From Pseudoalteromonas umbrosa (GTDB taxonomy: Bacteria; Pseudomonadota; Gammaproteobacteria; Enterobacterales; Alteromonadaceae): a stretch of DNA of 64,000 nt. The notes beneath the pieces are model-generated. The model ran no database searches and was not told the origin of the DNA. It worked only from the letters and a program-made list of their open reading frames with translations. A program made the translations under genes and the position numbers. Every line of letters begins with the position of its first letter. The first letter of the stretch is position 1. Location of the stretch: positions 1 to 64,000 of the forward strand of contig NZ_JASJUU010000010.1 of the NCBI RefSeq assembly GCF_030125375.1. Direction: 5' to 3'. Shown here in pieces: positions 36,049-45,552 of the stretch.

Positions 36049-37680
36049 ATGGAATCGCAACGCACGTTTTTATTGATCGGATTGCTTTTAGTCTCTTTTT
36101 TGCTATTCAGTGAATGGCAAGAAGAACAAGCTCAAAGCAAAGCCGAGACCAGTGCTGTCACACAAGTGGCCACTTCACCTTCAAATAACGACCAAGCGGA
36201 TATTCCGACTTCTAGCGAAGCGGACGTACCGGTTGCACAAACTCAAGCTGTTCGTTCTGTTATCACAGTAACGACAGATGTGTTTGCAGTGAAAATCGAT
36301 ACAAAAGGTGGTGACATTGTTGAAGCCAAACTACTTCAACATGCAGAAACGCATGGTAGCGATATACCTTACTTACTACTTGGTGAATTTGAAGGGAAGC
36401 AATATATTTCACAAAGTGGTCTGATCGGCCTAAATGGTCCAGATGCATCAAGTGAAGGTCGCCCTGTTTACTCGAGCGAGCAAAAGTCATATACCCTATC
36501 AGGTGATGAACTTCGTGTGCCGCTGACATTTGTTGACAAAAAAGGCGTTCAATTTACAAAAACATTTGTATTCAAAGCAGGTCAATATGACGTTGCGCTA
36601 GAATATGATGTAGTCAACTCGACAGAAAACCCTGTTCAAGTTCAACTGTACACACAAATCAAGCGTACAGCACAAGACAAAGACAGCATCATGACTCAAA
36701 CGTACTTAGGAACAGCATATGGCACACAAGATGAGCCATATGAAAAGTACGCATTTGACGATATGGCCAAAGCGAACCTGAACGAAAATACACTGGGTGG
36801 CTATGTGTCATTTATCCAGCATTACTTTGTGAGTGCTTGGGTTCCTCAGCAAGACGTCAACAACACTATTTACAGCTCACTGAGAAATAATCAAGGCATC
36901 ATTGGTGCTAAAGGCGAGCCTGTTAACATTCAAGCTAATTCTGAAGCAAAATTATCTGCCATTTATTATATGGGTCCAAAAGATACCGATGCACTTGAAG
37001 CGATCCACGAAGACTTAGATCTAACAGTGGATTATGGTTGGTTATTCTTTATTTCTCAGCCTCTACTTGTACTACTGAAGTTCTTATACGGCATTTTAGG
37101 CAACTGGGGTCTAGCTATCATCGGTATTACCGTGATCGTGAAAACTATCCTTTACCCGCTAACAAAAGCACAGTACACATCAATGGCAAAAATGCGTGCA
37201 TTACAACCGAAGATGCAGCAATTAAAAGAGCGCTACGGTGACGACCGTCAGAAGTTCGGTCAAGCCATGATGGAAATGTACCGCAAAGAAAAAGTGAACC
37301 CTATGGGTGGCTGTTTCCCTCTATTACTGCAAATGCCTATCTTCTTAGCGCTATTCTATGTATTCCTAGAATCCACAGAATTACGTCACGCTGAGTTTGG
37401 CTTGTGGCTAACTGACTTATCAGCGATGGACCCATACTACGTGCTACCGATTCTATTTGGTGCAAGTATGTTCTTAACGCAAAAACTTCAACCAATGACC
37501 ATCACAGATCCAATGCAGCAGAAAGTGATGACCTACATGCCAGTGGTCTTCTCTATCTTCTTTATTTGGTTCCCATCAGGTCTGGTACTTTACTGGTTAG
37601 TATCGAACTTAATCTCTATCGCACAGATGCTTATCATTTATCGTGGTATGGAGAAAAAAGGCATAAAAGTACGCGACTAA
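36049..37680 (+). CDS. yidC: Membrane protein insertase YidC
   Basis: A 543-residue inner-membrane insertase. It has an N-terminal membrane segment (about 5-20), a large periplasmic beta-sandwich domain (about 40-330), and the conserved five-helix core with the amphipathic LTKAQYTSMAKMRALQPKMQ, NPMGGCFPLLLQMPIFLALFYVF and MTYMPVVFSIFFIWFPSGLVLYWLVSN. The gene ends at a strong terminator, so mnmE, which often follows directly, is not cotranscribed here. Confidence 0.98.
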   Translation: MESQRTFLLIGLLLVSFLLFSEWQEEQAQSKAETSAVTQVATSPSNNDQADIPTSSEADVPVAQTQAVRSVITVTTDVFAVKIDTKGGDIVEAKLLQHAETHGSDIPYLLLGEFEGKQYISQSGLIGLNGPDASSEGRPVYSSEQKSYTLSGDELRVPLTFVDKKGVQFTKTFVFKAGQYDVALEYDVVNSTENPVQVQLYTQIKRTAQDKDSIMTQTYLGTAYGTQDEPYEKYAFDDMAKANLNENTLGGYVSFIQHYFVSAWVPQQDVNNTIYSSLRNNQGIIGAKGEPVNIQANSEAKLSAIYYMGPKDTDALEAIHEDLDLTVDYGWLFFISQPLLVLLKFLYGILGNWGLAIIGITVIVKTILYPLTKAQYTSMAKMRALQPKMQQLKERYGDDRQKFGQAMMEMYRKEKVNPMGGCFPLLLQMPIFLALFYVFLESTELRHAEFGLWLTDLSAMDPYYVLPILFGASMFLTQKLQPMTITDPMQQKVMTYMPVVFSIFFIWFPSGLVLYWLVSNLISIAQMLIIYRGMEKKGIKVRD

Positions 37681-37696
37681 CGCGCAATCGCCTAGC

Positions 37697-37725
37697 AAAA
37701 CGCCCGCTTCTGCGGGCGTTTTTGA
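37697..37725 (+). terminator. Intrinsic terminator of yidC
   Basis: AAAACGCCCGC (37697-37707), a 4-base loop, GCGGGCG and a T run. Confidence 0.9.
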
Positions 37726-37727
37726 TC

Positions 37728-38301
37728 TTGTACATACAACTAATGTATCCATCAAAATCCTGCGTCAAAACGTTACTATGTGGCATTTAACTGGTCGTTA
37801 CTTTAAACATAGTAATCACACACCATTTGCAACTCCAAGATGATAACAAATGCTGATTTCAGGCAGTGAACATATCACATTTCACCAGACTTATGCTCCA
37901 TAAGCCAAATACTAAACTCAACCAAAACCCTGCTCTGCATCTCAATCAATATTTGATCAAAAGGCACAATAACATCCCATGTAGCAGCACTTATGGGCTT
38001 TAATATTAACATACGCAGCTTCTCCCTGAAGAAAAGAGGCGAGACCGCAATGCACCAATTAATCAGATCCAAGTTTGGTGAGATAAATTAGCGGTCGCAC
38101 AGCAGTATGGCATACCAACAAATCAAACTTAGGAAACCAAGCATATATTCGAGATATTAATTAGGCTTAAATAAATTTTTTAAAACCAAATAAAACATAG
38201 ACTTGATAAATTTTGATATCGATTTTATGCCCCTTTGATAGGTCTTAAAAGCGCGCTCGTGCACTCTAATTGCTCATTCTCGACATCAGAAGAGCAAGCA
38301 T
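37728..38301. other. Gene-poor gap after yidC with a possible regulator remnant
   Basis: No convincing intact gene. On the minus strand 37875-38072 can be read as 65 residues with a tail (VIVPFDQ...SRVLVEFSIWLMEH) that loosely resembles the C-terminus of LysR-type regulators, so it may be a decayed fragment; this is weak. The rest is AT-rich. The promoter of the following thioredoxin-type operon should lie in the last 150 bp, but I could not choose one. Confidence 0.3.
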
Positions 38302-38973
38302 ATGGAGCAAACGATTTTAGGGGCATTGACCACGTCAGACATCAATGGCTGGCAAATTCCCGCCGTATTTTTTATCGGCCTACTTACCAGTCTAACCCCC
38401 TGTGTATACCCAATTTTACCAATTACCGTTGCTACCTTTGCACAGCAAAAGCACCCTCGCATTGCCCCCCTACTGTACTGTATTGGTTTTGCATTCATTT
38501 ATGCTGGGCTGGGCTTTATTGCAGCCACAACCGGCAGTTTATTTGGACAAGTAGCAAGTAATCCACTCGTCTTGTTAGGGTTTGCCAATTTATTATTGCT
38601 TTTTGCTGCTATTAATAAAGGCTTAATCACATTACCGGCTCTGCACTTTCAGATAACCAATGCCAGTGCCGTACCGCTGATTATGGGCATGATCAGTGCG
38701 TTAGTTGCCGCGCCATGTACCTCGCCTATTCTAGGTGCATTACTGATATTTGTTGCTTCCGCACACCAACCTCTGCTCGGTGCCAGTCTGTTATTTAGCT
38801 TTGCACTGGGAATGAGTACATTGCTGCTACTGGCTGGCACCAGTGCAAGACTGCTCGCAGCTATGCCTAAATCAGGGAAGTGGCTGGCTCACATTAATAA
38901 CCTCACCGCACTCATGCTCTTAATCATGGCGCAATATTTTCTTATTCAGGCTGGCAAAAGCTGGCTATGGTAA
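38302..38973 (+). CDS. DsbD/CcdA-like thiol-disulfide transmembrane protein
   Basis: A 223-residue inner-membrane protein with about six hydrophobic segments. The two redox-active cysteines of the DsbD central domain are present in their motifs: Cys34 in LTPCVYPILP and Cys139 in AAPCTSPILGA. It lacks the periplasmic alpha and gamma domains of full DsbD. Such proteins carry electrons from cytoplasmic thioredoxin to periplasmic partners; the two following genes encode periplasmic thioredoxin-fold proteins, so the three probably form one relay. Confidence 0.85.
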   Translation: MEQTILGALTTSDINGWQIPAVFFIGLLTSLTPCVYPILPITVATFAQQKHPRIAPLLYCIGFAFIYAGLGFIAATTGSLFGQVASNPLVLLGFANLLLLFAAINKGLITLPALHFQITNASAVPLIMGMISALVAAPCTSPILGALLIFVASAHQPLLGASLLFSFALGMSTLLLLAGTSARLLAAMPKSGKWLAHINNLTALMLLIMAQYFLIQAGKSWLW

Positions 38974-38989
38974 CCACAAGGAACCTCTT

Positions 38990-39448
38990 ATGAAGTCTTT
39001 AGCACCTCTATTCATCTTACTCGGTATACATACAAACATTTACGCAAAAACCTACTCGCCTTTGTTAGCTAATACGCTAGACGGACAGGCGATTTCAAGC
39101 CAAGGTCAGGTGACTTATTTGAAGTTTTGGGCGACTTGGTGCGCATACTGCATTGAAGAAATGCCATTACTCGAGCAGAGCTATCAACAAGCCAATACGG
39201 GATATCAGGTAATTTCCATCAACATCGGGTTTAATCAAAACAAACACGGCATCACGCACTACCTTAATCAAAATGGCTATCGCTTTCCTACTGTCTTTGA
39301 CAGCGACGGCAGTATCACACGCCAGTATTATGTATTGGGCACGCCACAACATATTTTAATAGATGAGTTCGGCAATGAACTTTATCGCAGTGCACTATTT
39401 ACCGATGAATTAGCAAGCAAATTAACTGAATTACAAGGAAGAAAATAA
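38990..39448 (+). CDS. TlpA-like periplasmic thioredoxin
   Basis: A 152-residue protein with an N-terminal signal peptide (about 1-19) and a thioredoxin fold. The active site is W-C51-A-Y-C54 and the cis-proline is in GTPQHILID. It is expected to take electrons from the preceding membrane protein and reduce a periplasmic disulfide. Its stop overlaps the next start (TAATG), so the two proteins are made in coupled fashion. Confidence 0.87.
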   Translation: MKSLAPLFILLGIHTNIYAKTYSPLLANTLDGQAISSQGQVTYLKFWATWCAYCIEEMPLLEQSYQQANTGYQVISINIGFNQNKHGITHYLNQNGYRFPTVFDSDGSITRQYYVLGTPQHILIDEFGNELYRSALFTDELASKLTELQGRK

Positions 39449-40179
39449 TGTATATACAAGTAAAGTTTGGCCTGATATTGGCTTTTTTTATAGTAAGTTA
39501 CAAAGCAAATGCATCAGCCAGCGAATATATCTTTATTAATATCTGGGATGAATATAATCAATCCACTAAATTGCCACAGCCAATGGGTGAACGTATTTTT
39601 ATTCAGCCAGATATCAATATCGATAAGCCCAGCTTAACGCAGTTTGTCACGACAAATCCCAAATTTAACGGGATCCGCATAGATCACAACAATCAACTCA
39701 TGTTTAAATTTCAAGTGCGAACAACCCCGACAAGGGTTGTTGTAAACGAGGGGCGTGTGATCTTCAAAGAAGCACTTATCAGAAGTGCTCCATCTGAAGC
39801 TACTTCAAACACCCAGGTACCGTTACAAACATTATCGGGCACACTGCTTTCAGATACATTGATACACAAAACATATAAAGTACTTTTTTTCAGCGATAGT
39901 CTCTGTCCATTTCAGCATATTCCCAATTGTGAAAAACGCATTGAGCAAAATAATCAGCTCGCTCAGCAAAATGACCGTGTGCTTACTGTGATAAAGCCCT
40001 TTTATGTAGACAAGCAAAATGCTCTCAATTACCAACAGCGCTTTGAGGTTAAGCACGATATTGTCTTTGATACCCATAATCAGTTATTTGAACAGTATCA
40101 AATCACTGAACTTCCCTATTGGGTTTTGTTAGACAATGAAGGGAAAACCCTCTATCGAGGCACCAACGTGCCGCGATAA
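39448..40179 (+). CDS. Periplasmic protein with two thioredoxin-like halves
   Basis: A 243-residue protein with a signal peptide (about 1-22). The first half (about 26-112) ends like a thioredoxin fold with a cis-proline-type TTPTRVVVNEGRVIF but has no CxxC. The second half (about 140-243) has Cys153 and Cys161 in SLCPFQHIPNC (C-x7-C) and ends with a second cis-proline pattern, ELPYWVLLDNEGKTLYRG. I do not recognise the family. Translational coupling to the TlpA-like gene suggests it is the relay's substrate or a peroxidase-like terminal member. Confidence 0.6.
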   Translation: MYIQVKFGLILAFFIVSYKANASASEYIFINIWDEYNQSTKLPQPMGERIFIQPDINIDKPSLTQFVTTNPKFNGIRIDHNNQLMFKFQVRTTPTRVVVNEGRVIFKEALIRSAPSEATSNTQVPLQTLSGTLLSDTLIHKTYKVLFFSDSLCPFQHIPNCEKRIEQNNQLAQQNDRVLTVIKPFYVDKQNALNYQQRFEVKHDIVFDTHNQLFEQYQITELPYWVLLDNEGKTLYRGTNVPR

Positions 40180-40188
40180 GTCATCTAA

Positions 40189-42360
40189 TTACTCTAAAAT
40201 CCATTTACTTTGACAATAAACACTGTAGGGCGCATCCAACAAGTCCAAAATATTTTTATCTGTGTGCCCTACTAAACGTGTAAACTCATCCAATTGCTGC
40301 AATAAGTCATCGCTGTTTCTGAGTGCACTCAACTTCGTTTTGGTATCTGCAGCAAGGGCAACGTTATTTATCATCTGAGCTGCTGCTGAGGTATAAAACA
40401 ACATGAGATGCGCATCACTATTATCGCTGTCTGCAAGCGCTAACGCCTGCTCTGGTTGACCTTGCCTAAGATGTATATACATCTTTGTATACTCAGCATA
40501 AATCGCAACATCAAACAATTCAAAGCGTTGATATTCCAATAAAGCCTGTTCAGTTAATGTTTGTGCAGCCTCTAATTCACCCAGCTTTATCCCAATCCAA
40601 GCCAGCATAAGTTGAGTATTCGCACGTGTCAGTGGTGAGATATAGTCAATCTCAAGTAATTGGTGATATTGCCGCCGTGCGTTATCTAATGCGTTTTGGT
40701 CGTTTTTCACCAAGCCGATGTCCATCCAAGCCATCGCCTTCAGTAACTGAAGTTGCTCAATGGCTGGTAAAAATGACTCATATATTTTCACTTGTTCCAG
40801 GTAATATAAAGCTTTCTCGCCCTGATGAATCTGAATATAAAAGAACCCCAAGTAAGTGAGTACTTGCATTTTAAAATATTCATTACCGCTGTCAGCAACG
40901 ATTTCCAGCGCCTCTAATAAACTCTGCTCCCCTTCATTAACCGGCACTAAATAATTTTGCCCATACGCAAATAAACTGCTTGCCAATTCTAAGTTTGAAG
41001 AGAGCTGTCGATAGTAGTCTATGGCCTGATTTAGTACTTTTTTACTTTGTACTAAGTTAAGGTGTTTTTTATCCTGTGGTCCAGTAGCTGGTGGGTTTGC
41101 AAGATAAAATGAGCGCTGTGCTTCACTGTAAGCAAAAGAGCGACTACCTATGAGTGCATAAGCAGCATTCATCGCCAAGGTGTAATCTTGCCATTGCAAA
41201 GTATGCCAATAAATATCAGCTTGCAGTTGATACGCACTGGCGATCAATTCTATTTGTTGGCTTTGCTGTGCCGCTCGCAGTCCAAGCTCTGCACTATTGA
41301 GCGCAGCTTCAAACTCACCAAGTGCCTTTTCGAATGTCCCTTTATACAGATGATAACGAGCTTGCAATCCATCAGGCGCGTCACCCAATGTGATCTTATC
41401 AAAGCGTGCTTTCGCCTGCGTCACATCCCCTTGCTGCCAAGCTACCTGCGCTAATTCCAATTGTGAGGGTAAGTGCTCTGGCACACGTACTAGGGCCGCT
41501 TCAAAATAGGATTTTGCTAGTTCAGGACCATACTCGTTCAACGCTTGCAAACCACGATAATAATCACTGAGGTCTTTTACAGGCGCAGCTATTTTATTTT
41601 CATGATCGGACGTCACTTCTAGAGCCAATAGCACACTTGTAGCAATATCACTGAAGTTATGCCCTAACTGCTCGACGATTACATCTATTGTTCGCCCATC
41701 TAGGCTGGCTTGCAGGACAAATCGCTGCTGTCTTGGTTTTAGTGTCAGCACTAATGTATGTGGCTGTTTCTCTTTAGATAGCTTTAGCAGCTCCGGAGCT
41801 TGGCTTTTTGGCTTCAATTGATAGTGGTTTTGTAACTGTGTTTTTAATTCGCTTTCGATCGCGTAACCCCACCACGCGTTGGCCTCGACGCCCGTGTCAT
41901 TTTGCAAAGGTAAAATCAATAAGGCTGGTTTTTGCTGAGTTTGCTCACTTGATGATAGTGGCCAGATAGCGTGTATTTTGTCCATCGAAAATAACAAGAC
42001 AGCAACTACGCTCAGTGCCACGCCTATTTGCTTGGCACGTTTTTTTGTACATTTTTCGGCGTGCACCTCACAGATCCACTGATAACCTTGCTGTGGTAGC
42101 GTGCGAATATACATAGGACTTTGCGCGTTATCGCCCAATGCTTGGCGTAATTCATTGATACTTTGTGTCAGTGCGGCTTCTCGGTATTCACCGTGCTGCC
42201 ATAATGCGCTCAATAATGTTTCACGTTTAATGACTTGGTTGGGATGCGTGAGAAAATAAGCCAGTAACTGTAAGACTTTAGGACGAAGAAGCTGCTGCGA
42301 TTGCCCAGAGTATAAAACCAAGCGCTCAGCATCAAAACGAAATGGACCAAATAACAACAC
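40189..42360 (-). CDS. CadC/ToxR-type membrane regulator with tetratricopeptide-like region
   Basis: A 723-residue one-component regulator. The N-terminal OmpR-type winged helix (about 1-98; RPKVLQLLAYFL, RETLLSALW, INELRQALGD, GYQW) is cytoplasmic. A single membrane segment lies at 112-126. The large periplasmic part contains helical repeats of TPR character (for example the alanine- and leucine-rich stretches from about 270 to 700). It starts at GTG 42360. The gene ends 9 bp from the convergent thioredoxin operon and diverges from mnmE. The signal it senses is unknown. Confidence 0.8.
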   Translation of the reverse strand: MLLFGPFRFDAERLVLYSGQSQQLLRPKVLQLLAYFLTHPNQVIKRETLLSALWQHGEYREAALTQSINELRQALGDNAQSPMYIRTLPQQGYQWICEVHAEKCTKKRAKQIGVALSVVAVLLFSMDKIHAIWPLSSSEQTQQKPALLILPLQNDTGVEANAWWGYAIESELKTQLQNHYQLKPKSQAPELLKLSKEKQPHTLVLTLKPRQQRFVLQASLDGRTIDVIVEQLGHNFSDIATSVLLALEVTSDHENKIAAPVKDLSDYYRGLQALNEYGPELAKSYFEAALVRVPEHLPSQLELAQVAWQQGDVTQAKARFDKITLGDAPDGLQARYHLYKGTFEKALGEFEAALNSAELGLRAAQQSQQIELIASAYQLQADIYWHTLQWQDYTLAMNAAYALIGSRSFAYSEAQRSFYLANPPATGPQDKKHLNLVQSKKVLNQAIDYYRQLSSNLELASSLFAYGQNYLVPVNEGEQSLLEALEIVADSGNEYFKMQVLTYLGFFYIQIHQGEKALYYLEQVKIYESFLPAIEQLQLLKAMAWMDIGLVKNDQNALDNARRQYHQLLEIDYISPLTRANTQLMLAWIGIKLGELEAAQTLTEQALLEYQRFELFDVAIYAEYTKMYIHLRQGQPEQALALADSDNSDAHLMLFYTSAAAQMINNVALAADTKTKLSALRNSDDLLQQLDEFTRLVGHTDKNILDLLDAPYSVYCQSKWILE

Positions 42361-42485
42361 GGCTCAGAGTTTCCTTATCTCTACATCTTACATAATTGAC
42401 TCTATTGATTAACTTCCACTATACCTGAGAAATGCCATTTGCTGTACAATTAAGCTCAGAATACACTCATTTAGCAAGAGCCATC

Positions 42486-43850
42486 ATGATTGCACAAGAT
42501 ACAATAGCAGCTCAGGCAACCGCCCCAGGTCGTGGTGGTGTCGGCATCATCCGAATTTCAGGCACGGGTGCCAAACAAGTTGCTGAAAAAATATTAGGTA
42601 AATGCCCAAAAACGCGATATGCCGAGTACTTACCTTTTAATACCTTAGCTGGTGAACAGCTTGATCAAGGTATTGCGCTATTTTTCCAAGGCCCAAACTC
42701 ATTTACCGGCGAAGATGTGTTAGAACTACAAGGCCACGGCGGGCCAGTTGTTATTGACATGCTGCTCAAAGAGATTAGCCAAATTGACGGAGTAAGACTG
42801 GCAAAACCAGGTGAGTTTTCAGAGCGTGCATTTATGAACGATAAGCTAGATCTCACTCAAGCCGAAGCCATTGCTGATCTCATCAATGCTACCAGCGAAC
42901 AAGCAGCGAAAAGCGCCCTGCACTCTTTACAAGGCGACTTTTCAAAACACATCAATGTGCTGGTGGAACAAGTGATCCACTTACGTATGTATGTTGAAGC
43001 AGCCATAGATTTCCCAGACGAAGAAATCGACTTTTTATCTGATGGCAAAGTGTCTGGTGACTTACAAGCGATCATCGATCAGCTTGCTGAAGTCAGACAA
43101 CAAGCCAAGCAAGGCAGCATTATGCGTGAAGGTATGCGTGTTGTTATCGCAGGTCGCCCAAACGCAGGGAAATCTTCACTGCTAAATGCCTTAGCTGGTC
43201 GAGAAGCCGCGATTGTCACTGATATTGCAGGCACTACACGCGATGTTTTGCGAGAACATATTCATATTGATGGCATGCCACTGCACATCATTGACACAGC
43301 TGGGCTGCGTGAAAGCCCGGACAAAGTCGAGCAAATAGGTATTGAACGCGCATGGGAAGAGATCAGCGGCGCCGATCATGTGCTATTTATGGTCGATGGC
43401 ACGGAAACTCTAGAGACTGATCCGATCAAAATCTGGCCTGAGTTTATGGAAAAGCTGCCAAAAGGCATGGATATCACCGTCATTCGCAACAAAATCGATC
43501 TATGCGGAGAACAACAAGGGCTATGTCAGCAAGGCAATTACCCTGTTTTAAGACTCAGTGCACAAGCCAATGCCGGCATTGATATACTGAGAGACCACTT
43601 AAAAGCGTGTATCGGATTTACCGGTGCGAACGAAGGTGGCTTTATGGCTCGCCGTCGTCATTTAGATGCATTAGAGCGTGCTGCTGAACATTTAGAAATC
43701 GGTCAGACACAGCTTGAAATGCATATCGCAGGCGAAATTTTAGCAGAAGAGCTGCGCTTAACTCAGCAGTACCTCAATGAAATTACCGGTGAGTTCACCT
43801 CAGACGATCTACTCGGTAAGATATTCAGTTCATTCTGTATTGGTAAGTAA
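42486..43850 (+). CDS. mnmE: tRNA modification GTPase MnmE
   Basis: A 454-residue GTPase that with MnmG makes the cmnm5U34 modification in tRNA. It has an N-terminal folate-binding domain, a helical domain, and an inserted G domain with GRPNAGKSSLLNAL, DIAGTTRD, DTAGLRE and NKID. It ends in the canonical FCIGK with the essential cysteine. Start at ATG 42486 (MIAQDTIAAQATAPGRGG) rather than the longer ORF. Its partner mnmG is 1.7 kb downstream across oriC. Confidence 0.97.
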   Translation: MIAQDTIAAQATAPGRGGVGIIRISGTGAKQVAEKILGKCPKTRYAEYLPFNTLAGEQLDQGIALFFQGPNSFTGEDVLELQGHGGPVVIDMLLKEISQIDGVRLAKPGEFSERAFMNDKLDLTQAEAIADLINATSEQAAKSALHSLQGDFSKHINVLVEQVIHLRMYVEAAIDFPDEEIDFLSDGKVSGDLQAIIDQLAEVRQQAKQGSIMREGMRVVIAGRPNAGKSSLLNALAGREAAIVTDIAGTTRDVLREHIHIDGMPLHIIDTAGLRESPDKVEQIGIERAWEEISGADHVLFMVDGTETLETDPIKIWPEFMEKLPKGMDITVIRNKIDLCGEQQGLCQQGNYPVLRLSAQANAGIDILRDHLKACIGFTGANEGGFMARRRHLDALERAAEHLEIGQTQLEMHIAGEILAEELRLTQQYLNEITGEFTSDDLLGKIFSSFCIGK

Positions 43851-43890
43851 CCATTCTCACATGTGCTCTTAGCAATGGCGTTTAAACACC

Positions 43891-43933
43891 GCACACCAAG
43901 GGGCTGGCAATTTGCCATCCACTTGGTGTGTGC
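43891..43933. repeat. Long imperfect hairpin after mnmE
   Basis: GCACACCAAG (43891-43900) faces CTTGGTGTGTGC (43922-43933). An inner arm, TGGCAA/TTTGCCA, lets almost the whole 43-bp stretch fold into one hairpin. It lies about 40 bp after the mnmE stop codon. There is no T run directly behind it, so it may be a weak terminator or a transcript-end stabiliser. Confidence 0.6.
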
Positions 43934-44690
43934 CTTGCTAAAAGCGGTTTTACCCACCACCGAAATAGACAATCCCACTAAGATAATCCCTCTCCCAATT
44001 AGCTCATCGTAAACTCAAAAGCTATCTAAAAATCTGCTATTACTGGTTTTTGACTCGACCAATATCCAATTTGATAGACAAAAGATGATCGCTCCCTACT
44101 GCTAGACTAAAAAGCAGCTTAGGTGTACCAGTGTCTTTAAAACACACCCACCCTATCACTGAAATAGACTGCTAATATACGAAATAGTATCGGACATAAT
44201 GAAAATTATTATATGTTGATGCGTACCTTAAATGACGTAAGAAATAGAAATCTATCGCTTCAACACATGAAATCCCTGTCAAAATGAGGGGGTCACACCA
44301 GAAAATAAAACTTTTTTAGAATATTTGCTTATATAGATCTAATTTTATAGATCCAAAAAAAGTAGATCACCCAAGATGAAAAGATCGTTATCCATAGGGT
44401 AATTATCCACACCCGCTAAAATGAGACTGACTTTTGTGCGCCCTTCTAATAATCAAGTATACCAGACTCTCATTACCACACTGATTACCCCCCGCTTATC
44501 CACAAAAACAAAGCCAAAGAACACCATGGAATAATTTATTAAACCCTTTACAATCAACACCATAAACAAAACAATTCACAAAAGAACATAAATTACACTG
44601 AAAAACTTTATCCCAAGACTTAAGTAACACTTTACTTCTGATCAATCCACATTAATATGACCAGCACACAAGATTAAAAAACGAATCATA
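43934..44690. promoter_or_regulatory. Gap before mioC with a DnaA-box/GATC cluster
   Basis: No gene is seen in 43934-44330. From 44336 to 44504 there are four GATC sites (44336, 44350, 44364, 44382) and three DnaA boxes in one orientation: TTATCCATA at 44388, TTATCCACA at 44403 and TTATCCACA at 44496. In E. coli the mioC promoter is repressed by DnaA; this cluster is the likely equivalent, or an outer part of a larger origin. Confidence 0.65.
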
Positions 44691-45137
44691 ATGCGCAATA
44701 TTGAGATCATTATCGGTAGCCAAATGGGCTCTGCTGAATACGTCGCTGAACAATTAGCTGAAGATCTAACGACACGATCTTTCAACTGTAATTTACATGA
44801 ACAGCCTGATTTATCAGAGTGTAATAGCCATACATGGTTGCTTGTCACCTCTACATATGGCGCAGGTGATTACCCAGAGAATCTATTGCCCTTTATCTCA
44901 CAGCTGACTGAAGCGTCTGATCTAAGCCATATCAGCTTTGCAATTATAGGTATTGGTGACTCCAGTTATGACACTTATAACTATGCGGCAACAAACAGTG
45001 AAAAGCTGCTGGTGGAAAAAGGTGCGCAAATACTGATCCCTACCCTAAAAATAGATGTGTTAGATGAAGCATTGCCTGAAGATACTGCACTGGCATGGCT
45101 GCCTCAATTAAGTGAGGTTATGGAGAAAAATAAATAA
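44691..45137 (+). CDS. mioC: Flavodoxin-like protein MioC
   Basis: A 148-residue FMN-binding flavodoxin. The phosphate loop is IIGSQMGSAEYVAE (7-20), followed by VTSTYGAGDYPEN and GIGDSSYDTYNYAA. In E. coli MioC is implicated in biotin synthase electron transfer, and transcription of mioC runs into oriC. The same order, mioC then oriC then mnmG, is kept here. Confidence 0.93.
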   Translation: MRNIEIIIGSQMGSAEYVAEQLAEDLTTRSFNCNLHEQPDLSECNSHTWLLVTSTYGAGDYPENLLPFISQLTEASDLSHISFAIIGIGDSSYDTYNYAATNSEKLLVEKGAQILIPTLKIDVLDEALPEDTALAWLPQLSEVMEKNK

Positions 45138-45475
45138 AGATCAGTTCTACATAACTTATCCACAAATTTTGTTATTTTAAACACCATATGTGGATAACCT
45201 TTGATCTAACTGCTGATCTAGTATTACTTATCCATTGGATAAATTTAATCGGATGTGTGCCTGTGTATAAATAGCCCTTTTGATCAAAGCTTATACGCCC
45301 TTAGATCCGATCTAATTCACATTATATGATCTAGCCTAAGCTTATGGATCATAATAGGAATATAACCTTATACACAGATCTGGCTCTGCTTAAATATAAG
45401 ATCAATAAAGATCTTTAAAAAGATCCTTATATATTTTTAAGTGATCCATTTTGAGTTCAGGTTAAAATTTAATCG
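45138..45475. promoter_or_regulatory. Chromosomal replication origin oriC (E. coli type)
   Basis: Between mioC and mnmG. DnaA boxes in both orientations: TTATCCACA 45156, TGTGGATAA 45189, TTATCCATT 45228 overlapping ATTGGATAA 45234, TGTGTATAA 45262, TTATACACA 45368. Thirteen GATC sites for Dam/SeqA fall in about 310 bp. At the mnmG side three AT-rich 13-mer-like units each begin with GATC (45400, 45410, 45422), with a fourth GATC at 45443, matching the duplex-unwinding element of E. coli. The layout mirrors E. coli oriC in order and direction. Confidence 0.9.
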
Positions 45476-45504
45476 TTTCACTTCTGCGTTTTTCTAGGTA
45501 GAAT
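45476..45504 (+). promoter_or_regulatory. Candidate mnmG promoter
   Basis: -35 TTTCAC (45476-45481), 17-bp spacer, -10 TAGAAT (45499-45504), about 50 bp before the mnmG start codon. Confidence 0.5.
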
Positions 45505-45552
45505 ACGCACCCTTTCGAAATTTGCTGGTTGTTTTTAAGTAGGATCCCGTAA

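Noticed and set aside
37875..38072. 65-residue minus-strand ORF as a real gene
   Set aside because: No ribosome-binding site and only a loose tail similarity to LysR regulators; kept as a note on a possible remnant.
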